The notes: generated by a model from the sequence alone, not told the origin. A DNA stretch of 64,000 nt from Latrodectus hesperus (GCA_037975125.1 CM075862.1:45596277-45660276); one strand, 5' to 3'; shown: positions 22,815 to 36,306, counted from the stretch's first letter. Program-made: numbers and translations.

Positions 22815-23193
22815 AGGCCGTGGTAGCCTAGTGGTTAGGGTATCGGTATTCCGTCAGGAAGGGCGGGGTTCGAATACCAATACTTTCAAAGACCTACCGA
22901 GTACATGCGATATACGTGCTCGTTAAATCAAAAGTCCTGTGGTCGGTCACTGAGCAGTTACCATGGGTGCAGTGGTCTGGAGAAAACTTCGTCCCCCTTC
23001 AGATCAATGTCAAAATTGAGGGAGTGGATCCTCTGGTGGTGCCATCTACCGGAGGATTTAAGAAAGAGCAAAGACGTACTTTCACCTTTGTGGTGTTCTG
23101 ATTAAAACGAAAGAAGATTCTTATTGACTTAAATTCGCATTGTGCCAAGGCATAGCGAGCTTGGTTTGTCCAAGTGTCATAAGGAAGAACAAC
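22815..23193 (+). mobile_element. SINE family A, full copy
   Basis: The head GGCCGTGGTAGCCTAGTGG with a B box GGGGTTCGAATACC is tRNA-derived. The body (CCTGTGGTCGGTC, TTACCATGGGTGCAGTGG, CTGGTGGTGCCATCTACCGG) and 3' end CAAGTGTCATAAG...AACAACA match the copies at 44338-44720 and 56141-56493. Length is about 380 bp. Open frames across the body occur in two copies but most differences between them change residues, so it is treated as non-coding. Confidence 0.85.
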
Positions 23194-23274
23194 ATACTTG
23201 TCAATCAATGCTTAAAATAATGTTAAAGAAAGCATAATATCTATTTCTTTTTAACACGCAGACTTTATTAACTC

Positions 23275-23305
<31 letters not shown>

Positions 23306-23844
23306 AACCAAGATCATTTACCAGAAGACCTTGAGAAAAAATCAATTCCAAGAAATTTTACGAATAAAAAACTATTGTTGCTCTAAATTTCATTTCAGAA
23401 CTTTTTTAATGTATATTCAGATGTAATTTGTATGTAAGGAGTTCAGATGATTAAATTATTGAGAATATAAGGAATGAGAGAATATGGAAAAGAACTTTCT
23501 GATATCAAACAAGAAGAAATGAATGTCAGTTTATAAAGAAGAAGAGAAAACCAGTGAAATGCTTTGCGACATCAAAAAGAAGTGTTTTCAAAACTGGCAG
23601 GTTTACAGCTAGAAACATGTCTCAACTTGTAACTTTTATGATTGATGTGCTTTTTTGAGAAAAAAACCCTAAATTGATTTGTTACATAAAAAAAGGAAAA
23701 TGTTTTTAAAATGTAGCTTTTAAACAGAAAAATTTATTATTGAAAAAAAGATTGCTTTGCCTTTTCTTCAATAATAAATTTCAAACATTTTTAAGGGCGA
23801 ATTTTATTTTGTATGTGTTACTTATGTAGTGGGTACTAAATAAT
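23194..23844. other. Non-coding stretch with A27 run
   Basis: AT-rich spacer with an uninterrupted run of 27 A at 23281-23307, possibly the poly(A) end of an old retroinsertion whose body is no longer recognisable. Confidence 0.5.
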
Positions 23845-24806
23845 TTGACTCATGGTATGGTTTTTTCTTGTATTGAGCCCTTCTGCTTGACACCTTTGAT
23901 TAACCCTGTGCTTAGCTTCCAGGGAGTCATTTTCCATCCCAACTTAACACTCGAAGCAAGTAAAAAGTCGGACCACCCATACTTACAAAAGCAATTGGCT
24001 CTAGAGACAATTGACAAGATTCCTATCGGAACAGCCAGGGTTTATACTGATGGATGCAAATTGGAGACCAATGCAACTGGCAGCGGAGTATGTATTGAAC
24101 TCCCCAACCATTCCATCAAGCTTGAAAAAGAATTGCTAACCACACGTCCGTCTTCAGAACGGAACTCATCGCCATCATGAGTGGACTTTCTTTGTTAGCT
24201 ACCAGTACACAAAATGATTTCTCGGAGATATGGATCCTTACAGACAATCGATCCTCGATCCAGCACCTTTTCAATTGGCATTCCATCGGCGACAGTACTA
24301 GTAGAAGTATTCTACTCTTGTTGACAAGCCTTTCAGTTCAACATCCAATCCACCTCCAGTGGGTCCCCTCGCATGTTGTTCTGCCTGGGAATGAAGTAGC
24401 CGACGACCTTGCAAAAGCTACCGCCAGTAATCCTTTGAACCCGGAAGATCGCATGGCACTAACACCATCAGAGAACTCTTTCATTACTAAACAACTTACT
24501 TCTAAAACCAGGGCTGACTCTTCTGCTCATCCTTAGTACTTCCAAAGATATCCTGGAGCCGCCACAACATTTAAGCGCTCCAGAGTACATCAGACGACAC
24601 TGTCTCGACTTTCTACTGGCCACTTGAAGTGTTTGATCTTTGAGGACGGTGAAAGAAAATACCCAACATGCCCCAAGTGCTACAATGCTCCGTTTTGCCC
24701 GCAACACATCTTGAAGTGCTTGGGATTTTCTCGTGATGAGGCTGTGAAAAATCCACATCTGCTTTTGGACTTTTTGGCTGCCTTTGATCTCATGGATCTG
24801 GTCTAG
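23845..24806 (+). pseudogene. LINE 3' end: RNase H and C-terminal zinc motif
   Basis: The last third of a non-LTR retrotransposon ORF2. RNase H, which degrades RNA in the RNA:DNA hybrid, is visible with ARVYTDGCKLETNATGSG (first Asp), RTELIAIM (Glu), IWILTDNRSSIQHL (second Asp) and QWVPSHVVLPGNEVADDLAK (last Asp). The C-terminal CPKCYNAPFCPQHILKC zinc motif and the terminal ...FDLMDLV before the stop follow. A frameshift near 24130 separates the first acidic segment from the rest and a TAG at 24534-24536 stands where Trp is usual, so the copy is dead. RT and endonuclease are absent. Similar C-terminal blocks occur at 42770-43292. The hairpin at 24796-24822 spans the stop codon. Confidence 0.85.
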
Positions 24807-24822
24807 CTCCACTAGACCAGAT
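24796..24822 (+). repeat. 11-bp perfect hairpin over the LINE stop codon
   Basis: ATCTGGTCTAG pairs exactly with CTAGACCAGAT across a five-base loop CTCCA. The TAG stop is the last codon of the left arm. A short CACC-rich tail follows. It may be a 3' recognition structure for the LINE's own enzyme. Confidence 0.7.
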
Positions 24823-24844
24823 GGGGGTTAGTCCCACCCACCAC

Positions 24845-27773
24845 CACCACTACTGAATAATTTACTTATAAAAAGTGCAGTTTGAAAAAAATATCAATTT
24901 TTAAATCTAACTCTTAATTTTTATTTACTAACTGTCGATTTTGCGAACTGAGATACTCTTCCCTACGTGTTCGCAAAAATCAGCTTCTACTGTAGGGTCT
25001 TCTCAGTAAATCAGGTACAAAGAAATTTTTTCTTAGTATATACAAATTCTCAACAAATGAAGCCTATTAATGTAATTTTTGAAAATGTTTGCGTTTTAAG
25101 CGATTTTACGTAATAACTTTAAAATGTATCAGATTAAAAATATTGTATACTTTTTAATCACAATGCAACATTTTTGATATGTATATATATATATATATAT
25201 ATGTGTATGTGTGTGTGTGTTTGTAAAATGTGAGATGAAAATTTCTTTTTTGCTTACAAAAAATCTCTTTCATATAATTTTTAAAGTATTACATACAGAT
25301 AAAATGTATTTATAACTTAAATATTTATATATTCACTTAAATATTCTCAGATGAACTTGTTTTAATCCATAAAAATTTTCCAATTTCTAAATTGATCTAA
25401 AATGCGATTGTTTTACTATTACAGTGTATTAATATCTTTTGTTTTTCTTAGTACCTTAGTCAGATTTTTGAATATAATTTTGACATAATATTTATTTTTT
25501 TTGTTCGTGGCTCTATTATTTCTTTCTTCTTAGCATTTAAAATTTTCTTAGATCACATTTTGCCACTTTGACAAACAACAAGTTCACCAAGTATTTTGAA
25601 AATAATGTATCGTAATATACTTGATTTGTAGAACATAAATTTGAGTTATAGAATGTCCATTATCGCATCCATTGTTCCTTCTTTTAATTTCGCGATTCAA
25701 GATAAAGGTGGCTATTGTAGAAAGAAGACGGAAAAACACTAGGAGAAATTTGTTGTGTGTTGGTAAAAGCTAGGACATCTTTCTCTTACTACAATTGGTA
25801 CTGTTTATGTTTAGTTAGATATACTTCCAATAATTATTATATTATTGACTACGTCAATCTTCTCATGACTAATTATTAATTTTTAAGCCTACTAAACCAC
25901 CATTTTAGAGACACTAGTCTCAAAATTAATGATTAAACAATCTTCAGCCATGAATAAGTGTGTGATATTGGATATGTCAGTCTCAAAATTAATAATTTAT
26001 AAATTATTTTGACTTCTTAAGCTAATGTTGAATGTAAATCGTAAATTTTAGAAGTGCCAATCTCAAAAATAAATTTATTGGCTCTTTAAAGTATACTTAA
26101 ATTATAATTATATGTTTTTTTAACAGAAATTATTAAAATATGTGTCTTGTTTGATGATGCTTCAAAAATAAATTAAAATTAGCACCTTAATAATTATTTG
26201 TTATTATTCCTAAAATCCTTCCTACATTACTTAACATATTATTGCTAACCATTCTGAAAGAGAACGAGGAAATCTACTTAAAATATTTAATACAAAGGAC
26301 CATTTGAAATTTTAAGTCAAATGATATAACAAAACCAAAATCTTTCTAAAAATAGAAGAATCAAAGATTAAAATTCTCATGTACACATAAATAAAATAAG
26401 TTAAATATAGTTTTATAATAAATAAAATTTAGTTTCATTTTCATAGATACAACAATTATTATAATTAATTTTTGTGTAAGTATCTAATATAATTATGCGG
26501 AAATATCCTGACAGAAAAATGGAAAATTAATATTAAGGACTATCTTAAAAGTAAGGTGATTCAAATATCAGAATTATTTAGTCTATACGAAGAATACTGA
26601 CGAAGTGATGAAGAAGAAAATGATGATTCACATAAATTTTCTGCAGTTATGCCATTTTATTTAAATTTATTAGATTGGTATGTTCAAAAAGTTAAAAGAT
26701 TTCTATATACATCAAAAATTATTTTAGAATTAAACTATACGTTTCAGATTATATTAAAAAATTTTGATTTTTATGTCTTTTTTTTTAAAACTCTTTTCAT
26801 ATTCATATAAAATTCAGATATATATGTCATATATAATTCAGACGTAAATATAACGAATAAATATTTTATTAGTAATATAACTTAATATAACGAATAAATA
26901 TTTTATTAGTAATACTTATAAATATTTTCATGCAAGAAAATCCTTTAAAATTTACATTCGTTAAAAATTACCTCTCAGATTTTTTGTAATAATTTTTTCA
27001 GGTATTAAAAATCACCCATAATCAAGTAAAGATATTAAATTAAAGATTTAAAATATTCTACAAATAGAAATTTTTTTAACTATTGAATAAAATAATACTC
27101 TTCAGACAAAAATAATAGTTGGTTTAATAGTTCTATGAAAATTAAAATTGTCTAAAAAAGGCAGAGAAAAACCTTAAAGCTCTAGGGAAACAAGTAGGCA
27201 TTAATTGTAGTTTGGAATCAGGAAAAATGTTATAATTAAATTTTTGGAATTTATTTTTATTCTTTCTAATTAAACACAAGAAAATTTCTTAGGAAAGTTT
27301 TGTTCTGTAATTATTAAAAATACTAAAAGTTTAAACTAAAAGAAATTCTTTTTGTTTTGAAATAGTCCTTTTGTTTTTCGTTTCCTTAACATTTGCTATA
27401 ATTATTCTGAATAAATAAAAGCGTTAATTTAAAGTATTTTAATTAAAAATTTCAGCTTCCTTTAAAACTATTGCGCTTGCATGTAGAAGTTTTTTTTCAG
27501 CGACATGAAAAATTTCAAAGAATAAAAACGCATATTATATTAAAATGTGTATTGTGTATATGTATAAGAGAATAATATGCGAATTTTTTTAATTAATGAC
27601 TTTGCACTAAAATTTAAATTCATTTCAATTTAAGCCATATTAACTGCAGAAATTTATAATTATTTATTGAAAAACCATTATTTTGAAAATTAGAATTAAA
27701 AATAGTATGAAATAATGAAAAAAATGTAAGTAAAGGAAAACTCTCTTTATAAGTCATTTTATAATTGCTGATA
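24845..27773. other. AT-rich non-coding stretch
   Basis: About 2.9 kb of spacer. It includes a (TA)n(TG)n microsatellite at 25182-25221 and a 37-bp direct tandem duplication (26847-26883 and 26884-26920, starting AATATAACGAATAAATAT). The less AT-rich patch at 25640-25760 has no supported frame. Confidence 0.5.
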
Positions 27774-28064
27774 TGCCGACCAACTTGTCTAGTGGTCAGA
27801 GTGCCTGACTGCGCATAGGGAGGTCCTGGATTCGAATCCCGGTTCGGGCATGGATGTTACTTTTTTTCTCTGTCCTTTCTTCCGTGATGGTGTATGAATG
27901 TGGCCCACCCTATAAACGGGTTTGTGATGGTATGGCGCGGGCAACGCTACTCGCCTCCGTGACTTGGTTCACCGTTGCCCGCTGGGTAACGACAAATGAG
28001 TAGCAGTTTCTAGCTTTGTTGTGGCGTAGGGTTCAACCCTCAGGTGCCCGCCGTTGGAAAAAAA
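27774..28064 (+). mobile_element. SINE family C copy
   Basis: The head TGCCGACCAACTTGTCTAG with GGATTCGAATCCCGGTTCGG is tRNA-like. The body matches the minus-strand copy at 15119-15418, including CCTATAAACGGGTTTGTG and CTCGCCTCCGTGACTTGG, and ends CCGCCGTTGGAAAAAAA. The head differs from the 15119 copy but matches the head at 45721-45999, so heads and bodies have been reassorted between SINE lineages. Confidence 0.85.
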
Positions 28065-29107
28065 TAATTGCTAATATTCTATATTTAAGCTATTTCCTAC
28101 ACAAGTATCATTTAACCAGAAACCTTTTTCATCTTACATACTTTACTATTTCACATTGTTTCTTTTCAAAATGTATTCTTGATGCATCAAATTTATTGAT
28201 TATTTTCTCCAATATGAATCTTAAGCAATAACTTTGAGGAAACTCATTTGTTGTTTTGCATATAAATGGTGATATGCAACTGAAACGATGTCTCATGTAT
28301 GAATGGTTAAAAACAAATAAAATAAAGCGTAGAAAGCTTGAAAAGTGTCTCGATTTTAATATTTAATTTAAAGTTATTACATTTTCAAACTGAAACACTT
28401 TTCGTGGACACTTTGATGCATTTTTGATCGGTAATGTATAAGAAAAATCAAAAACAATTCAGCTGCAGTAAATAAAAATATTACGTATCCAGAAATCGAA
28501 AAAATAGTAAATATCATTATTTTTTTAGAAAAAAAAATTGTTGAAATGTAGAAATGAAAGAATATTTAATTCTGTAAATATTTTTTTCTTTATACCTAGC
28601 TGTTATGCATAAATACCAATTCCGAATGGGGAATTAATTATATGATTCTGAACTTGTAGCGAATCGAATTACAGATTGGTATACATCATATCATAATAAA
28701 ATTTACAGTGAGTTTAATTTAATGATAATTAGGGTTCCAATAAATTAGAAATACTGTAATTAAAAGTTTGAAATAAGTTATAATCAAGATTTAAATTAGC
28801 CAAAGACGAGCATCTTGATATAAATTACAGTTTAACCATTTTTTCCGGGCAAAAGTTTGGTTAACAAAAGAATAAGGATCTTTTTATTAAAAATGACTTG
28901 TTATAAGAACTTTTTATATAAATTTCTATGAAAAAAGAACATGGAATTTGGCTAAAAAAGCGAATATTGTATTATTGTTGCCAACATGTTTAATTTGAAG
29001 TCTTTGTAGTGGCCATGCATGAAATAATTATTTTCGTTCTTTATTCTTATCATTGCTCATAATTAATTGTTTATTTTGTTACGGTGAAAATTAAATACAT
29101 AAAAAAA
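28065..29107. other. AT-rich non-coding stretch
   Basis: No features recognised. Confidence 0.5.
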
Positions 29108-29433
29108 TATGAGTTTTCTGTAGTTATTACAATTATTTTGTGTTTAGTGATTTTGTAAATATTTAAGTTATTAATGTTATTAATCAATTCTGGATATAAA
29201 TTGCCAAAAATTTTGAATTATTTGTAGAACAAGTTTTCAATCCAAATTTATTTTGGTCAAATTAAATAAGGAAAATATGAGTTTGAGTGCCGTAGTTATT
29301 ACAATTATTTTGTGTTTAGTGGATTTGTAAATATTCAAGTTATTAATCGATTCTGGATGTAAATTGACAAAAATTTTGAATGATTTCATGAACAAGTTTT
29401 CAATTCAAATTTATTTTGGTCAAATTAAATAAA
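29108..29433. repeat. 163-bp tandem duplication
   Basis: 29108-29270 and 29271-29433 are two similar copies in direct order, sharing for example TAGTTATTACAATTATTTTG and TTTATTTTGGTCAAATTAAA. They have diverged by scattered changes and small indels, and the start of a third copy (GAAAATATGA) follows. AT-rich, no coding content. Confidence 0.85.
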
Positions 29434-29585
29434 GAAAATATGAATGCGTTCCATATATGTTCAACTAGTAGATATATTTCTTCATAATAATAAAAATTGC
29501 TTGTAAAACTTTTTTGTACTTTGAAATATTTCTGTACTTTAAAAAAATTATCTGGGGAATATATTTTATTTCAAGAGTAATCATA

Positions 29586-30895
<1,310 letters not shown>

Positions 30896-31535
30896 CAGTA
30901 GGAGATCGGACACGAACACTTACTTTCACTATAACTTTTTGTGTATTGATAATGAACACGTATTCGGATAATGAACTAAAACAAATTCTAATGAACATTT
31001 CTTGGTTCTTGGAGCACAATATGCAGGGTTGCTAAACCTAAAGGATCAAAAATCATTTTTCATCTCCCTTGAATTATATTGCTTGCCTATTGAACTTCAA
31101 AATTTCAAAACCGAAACTTATTTCATTTTGAGCGCATTCACACTTTTTTTATTCAATCTCTCATACGTAGTCTTGAATAACAAATTCCAGATGGCAACAT
31201 CAACAATGTTATTCATCACTTTACAATGATAATGCCATTAATTACTTCAGAAAAATCCTGGAAAAGAAAGGAGAAGCAATCGACACTGGACATGTACTTT
31301 AACGCCCAACAAAGAAAAAATAAAAAGAATTGATTAATAAGCAAGACTGTATGTATGCATTATTATTTTATAAATTTAATAAGAAATTTCACATTCTTTT
31401 TATAATTTCATTTTTTGAGTCTCCAGAACAAATTAATCAATAAAAATCTACGGTAAATTGTTGATCGGTTAACGAACTATTCGGGTAGCGAACCTAATCT
31501 TTAACAGATTAGGTTCGTTAATAGATCACCTACTG
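30896..31535. mobile_element. pogo/Tigger-like non-autonomous DNA transposon
   Basis: A 640-bp unit flanked by TA on both sides (30894-30895, 31536-31537). The ends are inverted: CAGTAGGAGATCGGACACG on the left and, reading inward from the right, CAGTAGGTGATCTATTAACG. CAG-starting ends with GATC and GTTAACGAAC subterminal motifs resemble pogo/Tigger elements. Near the right end 31490-31517 forms a hairpin (CGAACCTAATCT and its complement). No transposase motif was recognised inside, so mobilisation would depend on another copy. Family assignment is inference from end structure. Confidence 0.6.
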
Positions 31536-31751
31536 TATGTACTTTAGTGAGAATTTCTACTTTATTTTGAATTTATTTATTAATTTTTCAGTTAGAATTC
31601 CGTATTGATCAATTAGCTGAGTTGTAAATTTAGGGTTAATATTAATAATAAAAAATATTATTTTCGCAAAAATAATTATTTCCCTCATTAAACAAAATTA
31701 TGTATTTCTGCAGCCCAAATATTACAATTAAAATAATTATTTAAATACATG

Positions 31752-31754
<3 letters not shown>

Positions 31755-31844
<90 letters not shown>
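31755..31844. repeat. (TA)n microsatellite
   Basis: About 90 uninterrupted bases of TA. Confidence 0.95.
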
Positions 31845-31847
<3 letters not shown>

Positions 31848-33549
31848 ATTAATTCTACAAAGATTATGATGAGTGATATTCCATTTATACGATTTTAAAT
31901 AATTCGACCAGCTTAATTTCCTTATAAAATCATCTGATTCCCTAAATTTATTGAATGCGATACTTCTCTATATGAAGTATTATATTTTTTTTTAAATGAT
32001 AGCTTTATTCTCAAAACATAAGCTCAAAATAGTATTTAAGATTGCACTATGAATGAAAATTTAAAATTCTTGACTTTTAACACAATATAGCAACATCTGA
32101 AAATTTAATAACGTTAAACAAAAATATTTATTAAAGCTGATGACCACATTAATTTATTAAGGCTAAGATTGCAGTATCTTTATTGATGCAACAATTGGAA
32201 TGAGCTCAACTGAACAATAAATAGTTGAAGTGAGATGAAAAAGTTTCAACACCTAATATCTATAAAATTTTGCATCGTACTTTGAATAGCATAAGAATGA
32301 CCGGAGGAGCATTTAATATATACTTTGTCTTTTGTCTCTTCTTCGACTGACAATTTATTCTCAATGAAGCAATACCATCTCAAAATAAGCTATATTGTAA
32401 ATCTCTATTATTCCGTCTCCCAATCTGATCTTAAAGCAAGATACAGTTTATTACACCTCTTAAAGTGTATATTCTGTTTTTATTTTTAAACTATAATATG
32501 AATGAAAATAAAACTTATATGATAAAAGCTAATTAGACTTTTAGAAATTGTATGCTATAAAAAATGGTGAAATCTGCAACTGATTAGCATTTAAACGTAG
32601 TCGCAAAGTAGACAGATGTAGTCTTCGACTGTATTAGACAACAATGTGTGTAAAATGAAACATCGTACAAAAGGTTTCTTATACAGATACCATATTTGAA
32701 AGAAGTTTTGAATGCCAAAGCTGTGAGTTACCAAAAGTATGTATCCCTGTATCTAGTTGAGGCTCTAATTTATTGTGCAAAAGTAGTTTTCATATCTTAT
32801 GTATGTAGGAAAAACCTCTGCCAGTAAGAGTAAAATCAGTAAATGTAACAGTAGCTGAATGTAAAGTGATAGTCTTTTGAGATCACACTTTGTCATGAAG
32901 TAATATTGTTTCTTACGTTGAGTTACTTCAAATGATTGTCAACTGGAGTAGTATTTATGTGTTCAGTCATACGAAACAATGTTTAGAAGAACAGCAACTC
33001 ACCTCTAACTAAATTAAAAAAAAACTGTGCATAACTCACGTCTAACTAAAACCAAAAAAAACAGTGCATGTTATCTTCAAGGTTTTAAGAATTCACATAA
33101 CGATTTCACGAACCTTCACTAAAAATTGTTTAAGTAAGTTTGTTCACATGAAAGTAAGATCTGCATAGTTGTGTGTGTGAAGATTGAGTACGTTGACTGT
33201 CAGTGCTTTGACTATGAATTTGTTTACATTTGGTTCAGTATCACAAAGGGGAGTACGTTTTAATGTCTAGTCATCAACAAACTCGAAATCAGGAATAATA
33301 TTAGGTTGTCTTTCCTAATAAATCATGGCTCTGTGAACAGCATTCCCACGCAACTTACATCATCACACTTGCTTCTATTTGATGTGATGGAGTGGTCTAC
33401 TATTGATATACATTCTAATAACCACTTTTATCAGTGTTCTCATTTTAATAAGCAGATGCTACTTTTGAGAATTTGTACTTGTTGTTGAATTTTATTTTAA
33501 AGATTTCTTCAATATTAAAATTCAGCAAGACTATTTAAAATAGCATATT
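31845..33549. other. AT-rich non-coding stretch
   Basis: No gene or element recognised; somewhat less AT-rich from about 32580 to 33330 but without a convincing frame. Confidence 0.5.
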
Positions 33550-33571
33550 TCTTTAATGTTTAAACCTTCTT

Positions 33572-34796
33572 TTATCCAGAACTTCTTCGCGCGACCCACA
33601 CATTCTCTTGACCTGTCATTAACTGCAACTGTCTGATTAATGACTGCGAGCAACTGGAAGTAAACTGTTTAATAGAATTCAAGAAACCTATTGCAGGTAA
33701 AAATGCAAACAAATTTCTATGTGGTTTAAGCCCAATCAAGTCTGATAAAATTAAATTTGTGGTATTGAAAAACACTATGCGTAAATCGTTGAAATTAGGA
33801 CAGACAATTAAAATGTGATGTACTGTATATGGTACATTACACATGTCACAAATTGGAGCACTCTGAAACAGGAATAAGAGCTTGTGTGTAAATCTAGTAT
33901 GTCTAATACGAAGCCGTGTGAGTTTTAAATCAACTCTTCGCATGAGCAACTGGAAATGGAAGAATGTGGGAGGATATACTATATAATTTATTGTTCTTCT
34001 GCAAATCCCGTGTTTTTTGCCAGTAAGAGGAAATGAAGTCTTTGATAATTTTTTCAATGTCAAAAAATGTTAATGCTTTATGCAAAATGTCAGAGGTATT
34101 TTTAGCAGCATTATCTGCAAGTTCATTCCCAGCAATGCCAACATGACTTGGAAGCCAACAAAACAAGATGTAAAATCCTCTATTCTTCAATATATTTAAA
34201 ATATCCAAGATTTACACAATGATTGGATGCCATTTAACATTAAAATGGTTTAATTGCATTACCACACTCATGCTATCTGTATAGCTACACTATTTTCGAT
34301 GAGAGCTGGATTGTATTATTTCTAGAGCACGTTTAATAGCAACAGATTCGGCTGTATACACAGAATATGATGCATGCAGTTTATAGCTGTAAGCTGTATT
34401 TCCAACAACAATATCACAACCAACATGACCACTTGATTTTGAGCCACCTGTACATACAAAGATGTGGGAGGAATAATGAGATTGAATGTGTGAAAACATC
34501 TGTTGTAAAATATGAGGAGACGTAGCTGATTTATTGTATCCAGTAAAGGGTTTGATTACATTGACAACAGGAATATTCCTAGGAGAAAATCCTAGAACAT
34601 CTGTAATTTGGATATGTAAATCGGGGAACTCAAATGAAGACAGGAATGAAATTGTACGCTCATATAGTAATATGTTATGTGGTCGTGCATTATATAGCTT
34701 TCTTAAAGAGGGACAAATAATCATCGATCTCAAAGGATGTTGGTATAATGATAACATTTTAAAATAATAACATAGATACAGTTGCTTACGTATCAA
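33572..34796 (-). pseudogene. LINE ORF2: RNase H and C-terminal segment
   Basis: The end of ORF2 in several frames. After the RT connection (about 34800-34600) comes RNase H: IFVCTGGSKSSGHVG, where TGG stands in place of the usual TDG so the first catalytic Asp is lost, YTAESVAIKRALEII with the Glu, and FCWLPSHVGIAGNELADNAA with the last Asp. A C-terminal zinc motif CDMCNVPYTVHHILIVC follows and the frame ends at 33572. A break around 34210-34290 covers the region of the second Asp. The segment sits directly downstream of the RT remains in the same element. Confidence 0.85.
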
Positions 34797-36045
34797 ATCA
34801 CGAGGTAAATGGTTTCAAATTACATAAAGGCTCTGCACAGGAGAAGTCCGGAATGCTCCAGAACAGATTCGTAAAGCTGAGTGATGAATAGGGTCTTTTT
34901 TGGGCAAAATTGATGATATGGCTGATCCATAAACTACGCTACCATAATCAATTAGAGATAGAATAACTGACTGATACACTTAGAGTAATGCTATACGATC
35001 TGCAACCCAAGAGGTATTAGAGAGAACTTTCAGAATATTTAGTAATTTTTCGCATCTTTTGCTCAAATCTAAGATATGTGGTAGGAAGGTTAACTTTTTA
35101 ATCAAATATAAGCCCAATAAATGATATCTGATTAACTAAGGGAATAGTTGTACCTGGTATCTTAATTTCTGGATCAGGATGAGGCCCAGTTTTTCTGCAA
35201 AAATGGATACAATTACTTTTACAAGTTGGGACCAAGTATACTCATTTTCATTACACCAAGCAACTAGATTATTGACAGCAGTTTGTAATTGCCGTTCAAT
35301 CAGTCGCATATTGGAACCTTGGCAAGAAATTTGGAGATCTTCAACATATAATGTTCCATGGACAGATGGTGGCAATACATGAACAATGTTGCTGACGCAA
35401 ATATTAAAAACAGTAACAATTAAGATACTTCACTGAGGAACCCCCTTACATTGCATAAATGGTTTAGATAAAACAGATCCTATACAGACATTAAAAATGC
35501 AAGAACTTAAAAAACTCTAAATAAAAATGGGTAAATTTCCTCTGAAATTAAAATTATACAATGCCCGAAGAATTCCATAATGCCATGTCTTGTCATAGGC
35601 TTTTTCTATGTCAAAAAATATAGACACCAAATGATGTCTCCATACAAAGGCATTCCAAATTTGTGTTTCTAGGTATGCAATAATGTCCAGAGTAGATCGA
35701 CCTTTCCGGAATCCACTTTGATAAAGTGATATGTACTGATTGTTTTCTAAGTACATAAACAAGACGGGCATTGGCCATACGCTCCAAAGTTTTAGCAAGG
35801 CAACTTGTGAGAGCAATTGGACGATAGTTTTGAGGATTATATGGATTTCTTCCAGGTTTAAGAATTGGAATAATAATTGCTTTGCTCCAGAGACTGAAAT
35901 AAACATGTTCATTCAATATTATATTGAATAGAAAAAGAATGTTTATTAAAGATTCATGATTAAAATGACAAAGTATCTTATATGAGATACCATCTGGTCA
36001 CGGACTAGTATTTTTAGTTTGGGACAGGGCTCTCTACAGTTTCAG
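34797..36045 (-). pseudogene. LINE ORF2: reverse transcriptase remains
   Basis: RT motifs readable across frames: PDGISYKIL (about 36000), NYRPIALTSCLAKTLERM, QSGFRKGRSTLDII, the FFDIEKAYDKTW block with a catalytic Asp (about 35620), and LYVEDLQISCQGSNM near 35350. The last should carry YxDD; here it reads YVED, so one catalytic Asp is replaced by Glu. Several stops and frameshifts separate the blocks. RT would copy the element RNA at a nicked target site. With the active site changed and the frame broken this copy is inactive. Confidence 0.87.
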
Positions 36046-36306
36046 CAAAGAGAGAATGTAAGAAGACACAAGAATGCATACACCTCCAGAGACTGCATCA
36101 TAGTTAAAATCTTTCCTCACACAGATATAACCATGCAATTTTAAACTGTACTGAGGTTTCAAGAATGTTTCTTGGATGGCAAAACAAACTGGATTATGCA
36201 AGTTTATAATTGTTTTTATATCTTCTATATGAGTGTGAAAACCTTGACAATTCCAAGAAACAAAGGTTCCCATTAAGCTAAGCTGAATGTTCCGATATTG
36301 GAACAA
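36034..36306 (-). pseudogene. LINE ORF2: N-terminal part of the endonuclease
   Basis: About 90 residues beginning MFQYRNIQLSLMG. It shows the first apurinic-endonuclease-like motifs: SWNCQGFHTHIEDI (Asn) and IQETFLKP (Glu, metal ligand). The remaining two thirds of the domain are absent; the reading runs almost at once into the RT start. This nuclease nicks target DNA to prime reverse transcription. The truncation is an internal deletion and not a 5' truncation, because ORF1 lies further upstream. Confidence 0.8.

Noticed and set aside
22905..23105. Similar open frames inside SINE A copies (also 56203-56430)
   Set aside because: Both reflect descent from one SINE body. The third full copy (44338-44720) breaks the frame and most differences between the two open copies change residues, so there is no sign of coding selection.
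23281..23307. A27 run as the tail of the nearby SINE at 22815
   Set aside because: The SINE ends in a CAA-type tail about 90 bases earlier and is followed by unrelated DNA, so the A-run belongs to something else or is simple sequence.
31002..31229. 75-codon frame inside the pogo-like element
   Set aside because: No transposase motif is present in it; treated as non-coding interior.
33306..33488. 60-codon plus-strand frame
   Set aside because: No similarity, start context or splice signals; length is within chance for this region.
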